DNA of 64,000 nt from Alkalispirochaeta americana (GTDB lineage: Bacteria; Spirochaetota; Spirochaetia; DSM-27196; Alkalispirochaetaceae), in assembly GCF_900156105.1 (NCBI RefSeq), contig NZ_FTMS01000002.1, positions 1 through 64,000 on the forward strand, read 5' to 3'. Shown here in pieces: positions 35,516 to 44,592 of this stretch. The translations under genes were made by a program, and so were the position numbers. Numbering within the stretch: position 1 is the first letter of the stretch; each line of letters starts with the position of its first letter. The notes beneath the pieces are model-generated. The model saw only the letters and a list, made by a program, of their open reading frames with translations. It had not been told where the DNA came from and did not search any database.

Positions 35516-36496
35516 ATGCCGGAAATACAGATGCGTGAAGCGATTCGTCAGGCCATGGATGAGGAGATGGCCCGTGACGAGAACGTCTTTCTTTTGGGCG
35601 AAGAGGTGGGCCAATATAACGGGGCCTATAAGGTCAGCAAGGGGCTGCTGGATAAATACGGCGAGCGGCGTGTTCTGGATACGCCGATCGCAGAGCTGGG
35701 GTTCACAGGACTCGCTGTGGGAGCAGCCTCGGTGGGGCTTCGGCCCATTGTGGAATGGATGACCTTCAATTTTGCCTTGCTCGCCCTGGACCAGGTGATA
35801 AATAACGCTGCCAAGCTTCGTCATATGTCGGGGGGGCAGCTCAAGGTTCCTATCGTTTTTCGGGGTGGAAATGGGCCGGCAGAGTACCTCTCGTCGCAGC
35901 ACAGTCAGGCCTTGCAGAGTTATTTTGTCCACGTCCCCGGGATCAAGGTAATAGCTCCTTGTACCCCCTACGATGCAAAGGGTCTGCTGAAGACGGCGAT
36001 CCGCGACGACAACCCTGTGGTAATGTTCGAGAGCGAGATGACCTACGGTCTTGCAGGAGAGGTTCCCGAGGAGGAGTACCTGATTCCCTTCGGAAAGGCT
36101 GATATCAAGCGCCAGGGTAGCGATGTAACGCTGATTTCCTTCTCCAAACCCGTTCACATGGCTCTCAAGGCTGCTGACGAGCTGGCTGACATGGGGATCG
36201 ATGCCGAAGTGGTAGATCTGCGGAGTCTGCGTCCCCTCGACGAAAAGACGATCTACGCCAGTGTGGCCAAAACAAATCGTGCGGTGATTGTCGATGAGGC
36301 CTGGCCTGTGGCAAGCGTGGGGTCCCACGTGGGATGGCTGATTTCCAGAAACTGCTTTGATGACCTGGATGCGCCGGTGGAGCTTGTATCGAGTGAAGAT
36401 GTTCCCATGCCCTATAACCACACGCTGGAGCTGGCGGTGCAACCCACGGTGGAAAAAATCATCGCTGCGGTGAAGCGGGTCACGTACAAGGAGTAG
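35516..36496 (+). CDS. pdhB: pyruvate dehydrogenase E1 component, beta subunit
   Basis: 326 residues. Transketolase-like beta subunit: MREAIRQAMDEEMARDENVF, LGEEVGQYNGAYKVSKGLLD, DTPIAELGFTGLAVGAA, and C-terminal VVDLRSLRPLDEKTI. It completes the ThDP site with PdhA. AAGGAGACG precedes ATG 35516, 29 bp after pdhA. Confidence 0.94.
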   Translation: MPEIQMREAIRQAMDEEMARDENVFLLGEEVGQYNGAYKVSKGLLDKYGERRVLDTPIAELGFTGLAVGAASVGLRPIVEWMTFNFALLALDQVINNAAKLRHMSGGQLKVPIVFRGGNGPAEYLSSQHSQALQSYFVHVPGIKVIAPCTPYDAKGLLKTAIRDDNPVVMFESEMTYGLAGEVPEEEYLIPFGKADIKRQGSDVTLISFSKPVHMALKAADELADMGIDAEVVDLRSLRPLDEKTIYASVAKTNRAVIVDEAWPVASVGSHVGWLISRNCFDDLDAPVELVSSEDVPMPYNHTLELAVQPTVEKIIAAVKRVTYKE

Positions 36497-36501
36497 TAAA
36501 G

Positions 36502-37860
36502 ATGGCAGAAAAAATACCAATGACGGCGCTTTCTCCCACTATGGAGGAGGGAACAATTGTTAGCTGGAGCAAGAAGGAAGGCGATCCTGTCGTAGCGGGA
36601 GATGTGCTCTGCGAGGTGGAAACCGACAAGACCACCGTAGAGTACGAATCGTCCCAGGAGGGGACGCTTCTCAAAATAATCCTGGGAGCTGATGAGCGGG
36701 CTGCCGTGGGGCGCACCATCGCCGTGATCGGAGAGTCCGGAGAAGATATCAGCGGTTTCCTGAAAGAGATCGAACAGGAGGGGGCTTCCGGATCAGAGGA
36801 GGGCTCCCGAGGTTCTTCGAAGGATGCCCCGAAGCAAGACGGTGGGGCAGAGGGTGCGCCGAAGGAGTCTCCGCAGGAAGCTCCGAGAGAAGAGCCGGTA
36901 GAAGAAGTGGTGTCCCGTGATTCGTCTGATTCTGGGGAAGATGATCCTGGGGAAGATGACAGTCTCGGCGCAGGGCGCCAGGGAAGAAGCCCCGCAAGCC
37001 CTCTGGCGGTAAAGATGGCTGCCCGGAAAAACGTCCCCCTCCATCTGGTCAAGGGAACCGGTCCGGGGGGCAGGATCGTAAAGCGGGACATCGAAGCGTT
37101 TCGAGGTGTTCCGGGAGGCGCGGGTTCCTGGTCAGAAGGTGCCCGGGACGACGCGGCCCATGGCCATGCCGGGGCGATCCAGGACCGGACCGTTCCTGTA
37201 GCGGGAGCGAGGGCGGTTATCGCCGAGCGCCTGAGCGAGAGCAAGTTCAGCGCTCCCCACTACTACCTGACCAACTCCGTAGAGATGGATCGTCTCCAGG
37301 AACTGCGTTCCGCAATTAACGGCCCGAGCGATGCAAAAATCTCGCTGAACGCTTTTTTTATCAAACTCGTCGCCGAGGCTCTGAAGCGCCATCGGGGAAT
37401 AAACGCCCTCTGGCAGGGAAAAGAGATTGTTGAGAAGGGAAGTATCGATATCGGTCTTGCCGTCGATGCGGGAAAGGGTCTCATAACGCCGGTGGTGAGA
37501 AATTGTGGTGCCCGGGGGGTGCGTGAGATAGATCAGGATCTGCAGGGGCTTATCGAGAAAGCCCGCCAGGGAACGTTGAAATCCCAGGAGTATACAGGTG
37601 CGACATTCACGATCAGCAATCTGGGATCCTTTGGAGTGGAAGAGTTTACAGCGATTATTAATCCTCCTGGTTCAGCCATCCTGGCCTTGGGGGCCAGCAA
37701 GCCCTCCCCGGTGGTTCGTTCTGATGGATCCCTGGGTGTTGCTACAGTCATGAAGATGACTCTCTCCTGCGATCACAGGGTGATAGATGGAGCAGCGGGA
37801 GGTCGGTTTCTTAAGGAGCTTCAGCAGCTTCTGGAAGAGCCGGGCCGGGCGATTCTTTGA
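36502..37860 (+). CDS. pdhC: dihydrolipoamide acetyltransferase (PDH E2)
   Basis: 452 residues. Single lipoyl domain at 1-80 with the lipoylated Lys in VETDKTTVEYES; a long acidic Ser/Glu/Asp/Pro linker at about 90-160 in place of the usual Ala/Pro-rich one; an E3/E1-binding domain (SPLAVKMAARKNVPLHLVKG then GRIVKRDIEAF); and a C-terminal acyltransferase with SCDHRVIDGAAGG, the HxxxDG catalytic motif. Five bases after pdhB. Confidence 0.94.
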   Translation: MAEKIPMTALSPTMEEGTIVSWSKKEGDPVVAGDVLCEVETDKTTVEYESSQEGTLLKIILGADERAAVGRTIAVIGESGEDISGFLKEIEQEGASGSEEGSRGSSKDAPKQDGGAEGAPKESPQEAPREEPVEEVVSRDSSDSGEDDPGEDDSLGAGRQGRSPASPLAVKMAARKNVPLHLVKGTGPGGRIVKRDIEAFRGVPGGAGSWSEGARDDAAHGHAGAIQDRTVPVAGARAVIAERLSESKFSAPHYYLTNSVEMDRLQELRSAINGPSDAKISLNAFFIKLVAEALKRHRGINALWQGKEIVEKGSIDIGLAVDAGKGLITPVVRNCGARGVREIDQDLQGLIEKARQGTLKSQEYTGATFTISNLGSFGVEEFTAIINPPGSAILALGASKPSPVVRSDGSLGVATVMKMTLSCDHRVIDGAAGGRFLKELQQLLEEPGRAIL

Positions 37861-37914
37861 GAGGTTCCCAAAGCTCTGGGGATAACACAGGACGGTGGAC
37901 GATGGTATCGGAGA

Positions 37915-37942
37915 GGCTGCGGGCCATGGGGGGAACGCAGCC
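37915..37942 (+). other. inverted repeat between pdhC and lpd
   Basis: GGCTGCG (37915-37921) pairs with CGCAGCC (37936-37942) in the 102-bp gap, with no following T run. It may be an RNA stem affecting message processing or relative expression of lpd. Confidence 0.45.
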
Positions 37943-37962
37943 GGATATGAAGGAGAATAACA

Positions 37963-39366
37963 ATGAGTGATCATGACTACGATGTGCTTGTGCTTGGAGC
38001 TGGCCCGGGAGGCTATGTGGCGGCGATACGAGCCTCTCAGCTGGGGCTTCGGGCGGGCATCATTGAAAAGGAAGCGCCCGGCGGGGTTTGTCTGAACTGG
38101 GGATGTATCCCCTCGAAAGCCCTGATCCATCAGGCCGGACTGGTCCGCTCCGTGGCGGACCTGGAGAAGCTCGGTGCCCGGATCGACCTGGAGGGACTGG
38201 ATTATGCCGTGGTCCACCGAAAATCCCGTGAAGCAGCCCAAAAACTTTCCAAGGGAGTTCAGGCACTTCTCAAGAAAAACAACGTTGACTACATCAGCGG
38301 TTCCGGGGTTATTACAGGCCCTCAGGAAGTTCTGGTGGAGGTGAAATCGGAGGAGAAGACAAAGACGATCAAAGGGAAGCACCTTCTGATTGCCACGGGT
38401 TCTCGTCCTCGCGAACTCCCGGGCTTCGAGTTCGATCATGAAAAAGTTCTCTCTTCCCGGGACCTCCTGGGGCAGACGAAGCTACCCAAGAGTCTGGTGA
38501 TCCTGGGGGCTGGGGCCATAGGGATGGAGTTTGCCTATGTGATGAATGCTTTCGGGGTTCAGGTAACCGTGGTGGAGATGCTGGACCAGATTCTGCCTCT
38601 CGAGGACCAGGAGGCGGCCGATGTTGTTGCCAAGGCCTTCAAGCGGTATGGCATAACGGTTCACCTGGGAACCCGAGCGCTCTCGCTGGATACCAAAGGA
38701 GAAGGTGTCTCCCTGGTGGTAGAGAAAGATGGGGAGCAGGAGACCCTTCAGGCTGAGCAGTTGCTGGTTGCCGTCGGGCGGGTTCCCAATACCGCAGAAA
38801 TCGGTCTTGAGACAGTGGGTGTGACCCTCGATCGCGGTTTTGTCACTGTGGGCGATTACGGCCAGACCAGTGTGCCCGGGATTTACGCGATCGGCGATGT
38901 GACAGCTTCGCCTCTGCTTGCTCATGTGGCAAGCAAAGAGGGCGAGATAGCCGTGGAACATATGGCGGGGAGAAACCCGGAGAAGCAAATTGATCCCGGG
39001 GAGATTCCTTCGGCAGTCTATTGCGAGCCCCAGGTTGCAAGTTTTGGCCTCACCGAGAAGAAAGCGCGCGACCAGGGCCTTGACGTGGAGACAGCGTCTT
39101 TTCCCTACCGGGGAGCGGGTAAATCGGTGGCTATCGAGAAGAGCGAAGGACTTGTGAAAATCGTCTATGATCGAGAGACCCGGGAGATTCTCGGGGGCCA
39201 TGTGGCCGGAGCGGACGCGACAGAGCTCATCCACGAACTGCTCCTGGCAAAGAAATCAGAACTTCTTCCCCAGGATTTGGCCACCATGGTCCATGCCCAT
39301 CCTACGCTTTCAGAAGCGGTGATGGAAGCGGCCCGTAAAGTCGAGGGGTGGGCTATTCACGGGTAA
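37963..39366 (+). CDS. lpd: dihydrolipoamide dehydrogenase (E3)
   Basis: 467 residues. Reoxidises dihydrolipoamide on E2 with FAD and NAD+. N-terminal FAD loop VLGAGPGGYVAA, redox disulfide in GGVCLNWGCIPSKAL, NAD loop LGAGAIGMEFAYV, second FAD motif YAIGDVTASPLLAHVA, and C-terminal VHAHPTLSEAVMEA with the catalytic His-Glu pair. AAGGAGA precedes ATG 37963. Last gene of the PDH set, followed by a strong terminator. Confidence 0.96.
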   Translation: MSDHDYDVLVLGAGPGGYVAAIRASQLGLRAGIIEKEAPGGVCLNWGCIPSKALIHQAGLVRSVADLEKLGARIDLEGLDYAVVHRKSREAAQKLSKGVQALLKKNNVDYISGSGVITGPQEVLVEVKSEEKTKTIKGKHLLIATGSRPRELPGFEFDHEKVLSSRDLLGQTKLPKSLVILGAGAIGMEFAYVMNAFGVQVTVVEMLDQILPLEDQEAADVVAKAFKRYGITVHLGTRALSLDTKGEGVSLVVEKDGEQETLQAEQLLVAVGRVPNTAEIGLETVGVTLDRGFVTVGDYGQTSVPGIYAIGDVTASPLLAHVASKEGEIAVEHMAGRNPEKQIDPGEIPSAVYCEPQVASFGLTEKKARDQGLDVETASFPYRGAGKSVAIEKSEGLVKIVYDRETREILGGHVAGADATELIHELLLAKKSELLPQDLATMVHAHPTLSEAVMEAARKVEGWAIHG

Positions 39367-39382
39367 GACAGGCCTGCCCGTG

Positions 39383-39422
39383 AACCGGAGGTTGTCAGAA
39401 AAATCAGCGACCTCCGGTTTTT
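39383..39422 (+). terminator. rho-independent terminator after lpd
   Basis: AACCGGAGGT pairs with ACCTCCGGTT around a 17-nt loop and runs into a T-rich tail. It closes the PDH transcript. Confidence 0.85.
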
Positions 39423-39498
39423 CAGTCTTGCCTGTGGTCTTGCGCGCCTTCCGGTGTGTGTTGCAATAACGAAGGGGAAAGGGTATTCTCGCAAACCC

Positions 39499-40656
39499 AT
39501 GAGCACCAGTTCTGAGAGGAAAGATCAGGAAGAATCTCCCCGTCAAGGGAGCCCGTTGCCTCCCCCGGGGCAACAGTTTCGTATGCCTCTGGCCCTTCTT
39601 CGTGCCAATACGGCATACCTTTTTGTTATTGCCCTGGTAGCGGTGGGCGCGGTTTTACGTCTTACCGGGGGCATTTTTATTCCCTTTGTAATAGCCCTGC
39701 TCCTCTCGTTTGTCTTTGCCCCTGTGGTAAGTACGTTGGTGAAGTATCGTGTCCCGCGCTTCCTTGCAATTACGGCAGTTCTGGCGCTCTTTCTCTTCCT
39801 GGGCTATCTGGTAGTGCTGGTCCTGTATTCTACGGTGCACAGTCTGCTTCGGGAGTTCCCCAAGTATCAAATGCGGTTTACCGCTCTGCTTCGGGAAGCT
39901 ATCGAGCAATATAACTTGCCCGCCGATATCGTGAGCCAGCTGGAGATCACCCGGACCGTGGGGAACGCGATAATCTCCTTTTCGGGCAACTTCATGGCCT
40001 TCATCAGCGGGTTCATGGTGGTTATTATCTTTCTCCTCTTTTTGCTGGTGGAAAAACCCTATGTGCGCAAGAAGATGGAGCTTGCCTTGGGGAATGAAAC
40101 ACGACGGCGTCTGAACAGGGTGCTGGCGCATATCAACAGTCAGATTGCCCGATATCTGGCGATCAAGATACTGGTGAGTTCCATCACTGCTGTGATCGTC
40201 TATGTTCTCTTTACCATCATCAAAGTTGATTTTCCCCTCATCTGGGCGATCATGACGTTTCTTTTCAACTTCATCCCCTCCATTGGTTCTGTGGCGATCA
40301 CGTTTATTACCGGGGTGTTTGCAGTGATCCAGTTCTTCCCCGACTGGAGTCCCATTCTTGCCACCATAATCGGGATGTCCATCACCCAGTTCACGATTGG
40401 AAACGTGGTAGATCCCAAGATGCTGGGGGACCGGTTGAATCTGAGCCCTGTAGTGATTCTTCTCTCCCTTCTCCTTTGGGGGTGGCTCTGGGGTCCTGCC
40501 GGGCTTTTTCTGGCGGTTCCCCTCACCGTGGTGATCAAAATTGTTCTCGAGCACATTCCGGGCCTTGAACCCTTTGGAATTCTTATGGGTACCGGTAACT
40601 TTGCTCCTCGCCGGGTTCGGCAGGGCCGAAAGAGGCCCGGAACGAGCCCTCCCTGA
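39499..40656 (+). CDS. AI-2E/PerM family membrane transporter
   Basis: 385 residues from ATG 39499. About seven to eight membrane helices, starting with YLFVIALVAVGAVLRLTGGI. Typical family parts: a large extracytoplasmic/amphipathic segment at about 110-190, FPLIWAIMTFLFNFIPSIGS, FTIGNVVDPKMLGDRLNLSP and a C-terminal GPAGLFLAVPLTVVIKI. Members export small solutes or act as Na+/H+ antiporters; the substrate cannot be read from sequence. A GTG at 39454 in frame is less likely. It is separated from the PDH genes by a terminator, and trpS follows by 37 bp. Confidence 0.87.
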   Translation: MSTSSERKDQEESPRQGSPLPPPGQQFRMPLALLRANTAYLFVIALVAVGAVLRLTGGIFIPFVIALLLSFVFAPVVSTLVKYRVPRFLAITAVLALFLFLGYLVVLVLYSTVHSLLREFPKYQMRFTALLREAIEQYNLPADIVSQLEITRTVGNAIISFSGNFMAFISGFMVVIIFLLFLLVEKPYVRKKMELALGNETRRRLNRVLAHINSQIARYLAIKILVSSITAVIVYVLFTIIKVDFPLIWAIMTFLFNFIPSIGSVAITFITGVFAVIQFFPDWSPILATIIGMSITQFTIGNVVDPKMLGDRLNLSPVVILLSLLLWGWLWGPAGLFLAVPLTVVIKIVLEHIPGLEPFGILMGTGNFAPRRVRQGRKRPGTSPP

Positions 40657-40693
40657 TTCAAACCAGACCTATTGCAGAGAGGAAAACAGAACT

Positions 40694-41797
40694 GTGGAAA
40701 CCAACAAGCCCCTTTGCCAGTCTTCGGAAGATACCCCTCTTGCGAGCCGTGAGACGGTGCAGAAGCCTCGCATTCTCACAGGAGATCGTCCTACCGGGAG
40801 GCTCCATCTTGGTCACTACGTCGGTTCTTTACAGAACCGGGTAAAGCTCCAGGATCAGTACGAGTGTTTCTTTATTATTGCAGACCTGCATACCCTGACC
40901 ACCCGCCCCGAAAAAACCGCTATCCAGGAGATCGCCGGGAACGCTCGGGAAATGGTGCTGGACTACCTGGCGGCCGGTGTCGACCCCCAAATTTCTACAG
41001 TGTATCTCCAAAGTGCGGTGCCCGAGATATACGAACTGAACCTTCTCTTCGAGATGCTTGTGACCGTTCCCCGCCTTCAAAGGCTCCCCAGTCTGAAAGA
41101 CATGGCGCGCAGTGCAAACTTGCAGGAGATGCCCTTCGGGCTTTTGGGGTACCCGATCCTTCAAAGCGGTGACATTCTGCTTCCCCGGGCGCACCTGGTG
41201 CCGGTGGGGAAGGACAACGAAGCTCACGTAGAGCTGACCCGCGAGATTGCCCGCCGTTTCAACCACCTCTACGGTGAGGTCTTTCCGATTCCTGAGGTCC
41301 TGGTGGGAGATGTCCCCACTCTGGTAGGGACCGACGGCAAGGCAAAAATGTCGAAATCGCTGAACAATACAATTTATCTCTCCGATGATGCCACGGCTGT
41401 GGAGAAAAAAGTCCGGGGTATGTTCACCGATCCCAACCGAGTCAGTGCTGATGTGCCAGGTACCGTCGAGGGAAACCCCGTGTTTATCTACCATCGAATC
41501 TTCAATCCCGACACGGCCGAGGTGGCAGATCTGGAAGAACGCTACCGGTCCGGCACAGTGGGGGATGTGGAAGTAAAACAGCGTCTGGCAGAGGCTCTGA
41601 ACCGATTTCTGGACCCTCTCCGGGAGCGCCGCGCTGCCTACGAGGCTGAAAAAGGCCTGGTGGACAAGATTATCCTGGAGGGGACCCTGCGGGTTCGCGA
41701 GGAAGCTCGTCAGACCCTTGCGGAGGTTCGGAAGGCCACCGGTCTGGGCGGAGTTTGGAACAGTATTCGCCGCAAGGCAGAGAAGGCGGCCCGATAA
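40694..41797 (+). CDS. trpS: tryptophanyl-tRNA synthetase
   Basis: 367 residues. Charges tRNA-Trp. Class I signatures: GDRPTGRLHLGHYVGSL (HIGH variant HLGH) and KAKMSKSLNN (KMSKS). The start is taken as GTG 40694 with AGAGGAAA upstream; the longer frame to 40541 overlaps the permease gene. A 30-residue extension precedes the usual N-terminus (KPRILTGDRPTG). Two bases separate its stop from the MutY-like start. Confidence 0.95.
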   Translation: METNKPLCQSSEDTPLASRETVQKPRILTGDRPTGRLHLGHYVGSLQNRVKLQDQYECFFIIADLHTLTTRPEKTAIQEIAGNAREMVLDYLAAGVDPQISTVYLQSAVPEIYELNLLFEMLVTVPRLQRLPSLKDMARSANLQEMPFGLLGYPILQSGDILLPRAHLVPVGKDNEAHVELTREIARRFNHLYGEVFPIPEVLVGDVPTLVGTDGKAKMSKSLNNTIYLSDDATAVEKKVRGMFTDPNRVSADVPGTVEGNPVFIYHRIFNPDTAEVADLEERYRSGTVGDVEVKQRLAEALNRFLDPLRERRAAYEAEKGLVDKIILEGTLRVREEARQTLAEVRKATGLGGVWNSIRRKAEKAAR

Positions 41798-41799
41798 GG

Positions 41800-42645
41800 A
41801 TGGATTCATCTCTGGCCGGGGTAGCTCTGTCGCAGGCCCGGTTGGCCCAGTTCCGGGAGACGGTCTGGGCTGTGTATCACCGTCATTACCGACCCATGGA
41901 GTGGCGCAGCGATCCCTCGCCGTACCGGGTTTTTATCTCGGAGATTATGCTCCAGCAAACGCAGGTTTCCCGGGTAGCTCAAAAGTTTCCTCCCTTCGTT
42001 GAGCGTTTCCCCGGGTTTCGGGAGCTTGCAGAGGCGCCTTTTCCTGAGGTTCTCACTGTTTGGAGTGGCCTGGGGTACAACCGCCGTGCCCGCTACGCCC
42101 AGGAATCGGCCCGAAAAATTCTGGAAGACCAGGGGGGGCATCTACCTCGAGACACCAAGGTGCTTCAGACCCTGCCGGGGATCGGGCCAAATACGGCTGG
42201 TTCCATCGCGGCCTTTGCCTTTAACGAGCCGGTCGTTTTTATCGAAACAAACATCCGGCGAGTCTTTCTGGAACATTTTTTCCCCCATCGGGAGAAGGTC
42301 CACGACAGGGAGATCCTTCCGTTGGTCGAGGCGGCTCTGGAGAAAGATCGCTCCCGGGAGTGGTATTGGGCACTCATGGACTACGGTGTTCTGTTGGCGC
42401 GGACCGGCAAGAATGCAAACCGGCGCAGTGCCCACTACGCGGTCCAGTCGCCCTTCGAGGGGAGCGATCGGCAGATTCGGGGAGCCCTCCTGAGGCTGTT
42501 GCTGGAAAAGGGGGAGGTTGTGGCCCAGGAAATCCCGGAGTATTTGGGGGTGGCTCCCGAGCGGGCCGATTCTGTCCTTGATCGGCTCGCCCGGGAGGGC
42601 CTTCTGGAGCAGAACGGTCAGGGAAGGGTCTGCCTCATTTCGTGA
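41800..42645 (+). CDS. MutY-like HhH-GPD DNA glycosylase without iron-sulfur cluster, winged-helix tail
   Basis: 281 residues from ATG 41800. Base-excision glycosylase family of MutY (adenine opposite 8-oxoG). ISEIMLQQTQVSRV holds the catalytic-type Glu48; hairpin LPGIGPNTAGSIAAFAF near 125; then FIETNIRRVF, where the usual catalytic Asp is Glu149. The four cluster cysteines are absent: there is only one Cys in the whole protein. Instead of the MutT-like C-terminal domain there is a short helix-turn-helix segment at about 217-281 (EIPEYLGVAPERADSVLDRL). Either a cluster-free MutY or a glycosylase of different specificity. Confidence 0.82.
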   Translation: MDSSLAGVALSQARLAQFRETVWAVYHRHYRPMEWRSDPSPYRVFISEIMLQQTQVSRVAQKFPPFVERFPGFRELAEAPFPEVLTVWSGLGYNRRARYAQESARKILEDQGGHLPRDTKVLQTLPGIGPNTAGSIAAFAFNEPVVFIETNIRRVFLEHFFPHREKVHDREILPLVEAALEKDRSREWYWALMDYGVLLARTGKNANRRSAHYAVQSPFEGSDRQIRGALLRLLLEKGEVVAQEIPEYLGVAPERADSVLDRLAREGLLEQNGQGRVCLIS

Positions 42646-42676
42646 CCGTTCATTTTTCCAGAAGCGACACCCGGAG

Positions 42677-44512
42677 TTATGTCTCGACAGCTTCCTGAAC
42701 GAGGGCCCGTTGCCAACGGATCATCCGCTCTGCCAGGGGTCGGTTGTCACCGGCACAGTCTGCCAGGATTCGAAAGACCGGTTCGGTCCCGCTCCCCCGC
42801 ATCCAGAGAGAGGCGCGCGTTCTTCCCCGATCATCGAGAAAGGCTATTCGCAGCCCTCCTGTTTCCCTGGCTGTGCGATTCCCGGGCCCCCGGGTTGCCC
42901 GGGTTCCTTCGTAGTTCCAGATTTCCCAGGTTGTGACCCCCAGCGTCTCGGCGAGTTCCCGTTCAAGCGGCGCAATTTTTCGGGGAACCAGAGACTCGTA
43001 GCGCGCCTTCAGATCCTTGTGGGAGCAGGATCCGACGTGCATCTTTGCCAGAGGATCGTCAGTTTCGATGGTGGTGTACCGGGGAAGAAGGTTCACCACC
43101 TCCGAGAGCAGAAGCGGTCCACCCGGGGGCAAAGTGATTTGGCACCGCTCTGCCAGGATGCGCTCCAGGGAGAAGGCGTGGAACTTCATCATGGCCAAAA
43201 CGGTGCTCAGGGGGTCTCGCACCGTAGCAGGCGGTACGATCGCGCCGCCATTGGACCCCTCGCCCAGGACAGGAACGCACCAGCCCTGGTCCTGCTTCTC
43301 CCGGGCCAGGGAGATTACGTTGGCCTCGCCCACCTCGGCACGAAAAAGAGTTGCCCCGAACCAGTCTGCGATTTCGTCGATTCTGGACGAGGTGGGGCCA
43401 TTTGCAACAAGGCAGACCCGCTTTGGGGCCTCGCCCTTCCGATGAAGCCAGGCCAGTTCTGCTGTTACCACCAGCGCAAAGACCTCCTGGGCCTCCAGAG
43501 AGACGGCCTTGCCGGTTTTGTCCATGAAGATCAGGTTTCCCCGGTCTCCGTCGTTATCGGGAGCGTAGCCGATCTGGAAAGCCGGATCCTGACGATGGTG
43601 CCGTTCCAGGAGTTGTGCTGCCGGCGCCAGTCCGGGGCCTTCGGGAAGAATCTGGTTGCGAATCATCCCGGGTTCATCGTTCTGGAGGACCAGACGGGCG
43701 CCCAGCCAGGGGAACAGCGTGCGGTCTACGCTGGTGGTGCGGGCGCTGCCGTTCAGATCAGCGACGATTCCCAGAGGACGTTCTGCCAGGGCCCTTCGCA
43801 GGGGAACAAGGAACTCCTGTTCCAGCGAGCTTTCGGGCTCCTCCCCTGGTGGTGTTCCGCTGGCAACGGCCAGGGCAAAGCGGCGGTAGGATTCCCGGGC
43901 CGCTTCCTTATGGGCCGGGCCGGCCTGATCGAGCTCGGCCAGGACTTTCCGGGAGACGGCCATCGCTTGTTCCAGAACAGGCAGGGCCTCTTTCTGGTTC
44001 GGGGCAAGGGCCCGGAAGGTGTCGATCAGGCCCCAGGCTGCGGATCCGGGCAGGACGGCCCCGTCGGAGAGGCCAAACTTGAAGCCGTTGTACCCGAGCG
44101 GGTTGTGGCTGGCGGTGACATAGAAAAACCCCCGCAGGGCGTCGTTTTGTTTCGTGTAGGCCAGGATCTCTGGCGTGGTGCAAACTCCCAGCCATTCCAG
44201 GGAAATTCCTTCAGCCAGGAACGCTCTCATGGCGGCCTCGGCAATTGCCGGACCCGTTGGGCGGGTGTCCGTGGCGATAGCCACCGTGAGAGGTCTTGTG
44301 GGGTCATGATCCTTGAGATGTCTGGCAAAGACCGTTGCTCCCAGAATTACCAGATCCCGCTGAGCCGGTGATATGGCCGGAGAGGATGAGTCCTGGTCGG
44401 TGCCAAAACAAAGCCTCCAGCCCGAGGCCGAGAGAACCATCTGTTGCAGAATCGTTTCCCGCTCCGGGCTGGTGCTGAATTGCCCGGAGCTGTGATGATT
44501 TATTGTATTCAT
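42677..44512 (-). CDS. phosphoglucomutase/phosphomannomutase family enzyme
   Basis: 611 residues, alpha-D-phosphohexomutase superfamily. Interconverts hexose 1- and 6-phosphates through a phosphoserine. Active-site TASHNPLGYNG (Ser135), Mg loop DNDGDRG, sugar-specificity loop LGEGSNGGA, and phosphate-binding RGSGTEPVFR. It is longer than bacterial PMM/PGM (about 460-580), with extra helical segments at about 150-240. The substrate sugar cannot be assigned. Convergent with the MutY-like gene (31 bp) and divergent from the regulator at 44593. Confidence 0.88.
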   Translation of the reverse strand: MNTINHHSSGQFSTSPERETILQQMVLSASGWRLCFGTDQDSSSPAISPAQRDLVILGATVFARHLKDHDPTRPLTVAIATDTRPTGPAIAEAAMRAFLAEGISLEWLGVCTTPEILAYTKQNDALRGFFYVTASHNPLGYNGFKFGLSDGAVLPGSAAWGLIDTFRALAPNQKEALPVLEQAMAVSRKVLAELDQAGPAHKEAARESYRRFALAVASGTPPGEEPESSLEQEFLVPLRRALAERPLGIVADLNGSARTTSVDRTLFPWLGARLVLQNDEPGMIRNQILPEGPGLAPAAQLLERHHRQDPAFQIGYAPDNDGDRGNLIFMDKTGKAVSLEAQEVFALVVTAELAWLHRKGEAPKRVCLVANGPTSSRIDEIADWFGATLFRAEVGEANVISLAREKQDQGWCVPVLGEGSNGGAIVPPATVRDPLSTVLAMMKFHAFSLERILAERCQITLPPGGPLLLSEVVNLLPRYTTIETDDPLAKMHVGSCSHKDLKARYESLVPRKIAPLERELAETLGVTTWEIWNYEGTRATRGPGNRTARETGGLRIAFLDDRGRTRASLWMRGSGTEPVFRILADCAGDNRPLAERMIRWQRALVQEAVET

Positions 44513-44533
44513 AGGCGGAGTATACCAAAGAGG

Positions 44534-44563
44534 TTGATCTTTTCCACCAGCGCTGGCGATAAT
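44534..44563 (+). promoter_or_regulatory. candidate promoter for the two-receiver regulator
   Basis: TTGATC (44534-44539), 18-bp spacer, GATAAT (44558-44563), about 30 bp before ATG 44593. Confidence 0.5.
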
Positions 44564-44592
44564 GGGAGGAAAGTAGGCAAGGTGGAAGGTAC

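Noticed and set aside
34443-36520. Long minus-strand frames opposite pdhA and pdhB
   Set aside because: They are antisense to strongly conserved PDH E1 genes and have no domain or ribosome site.
42518-44371. Plus-strand 617-codon frame opposite the phosphohexomutase
   Set aside because: The minus frame carries the complete set of phosphohexomutase motifs; the plus product is low-complexity with no domain.
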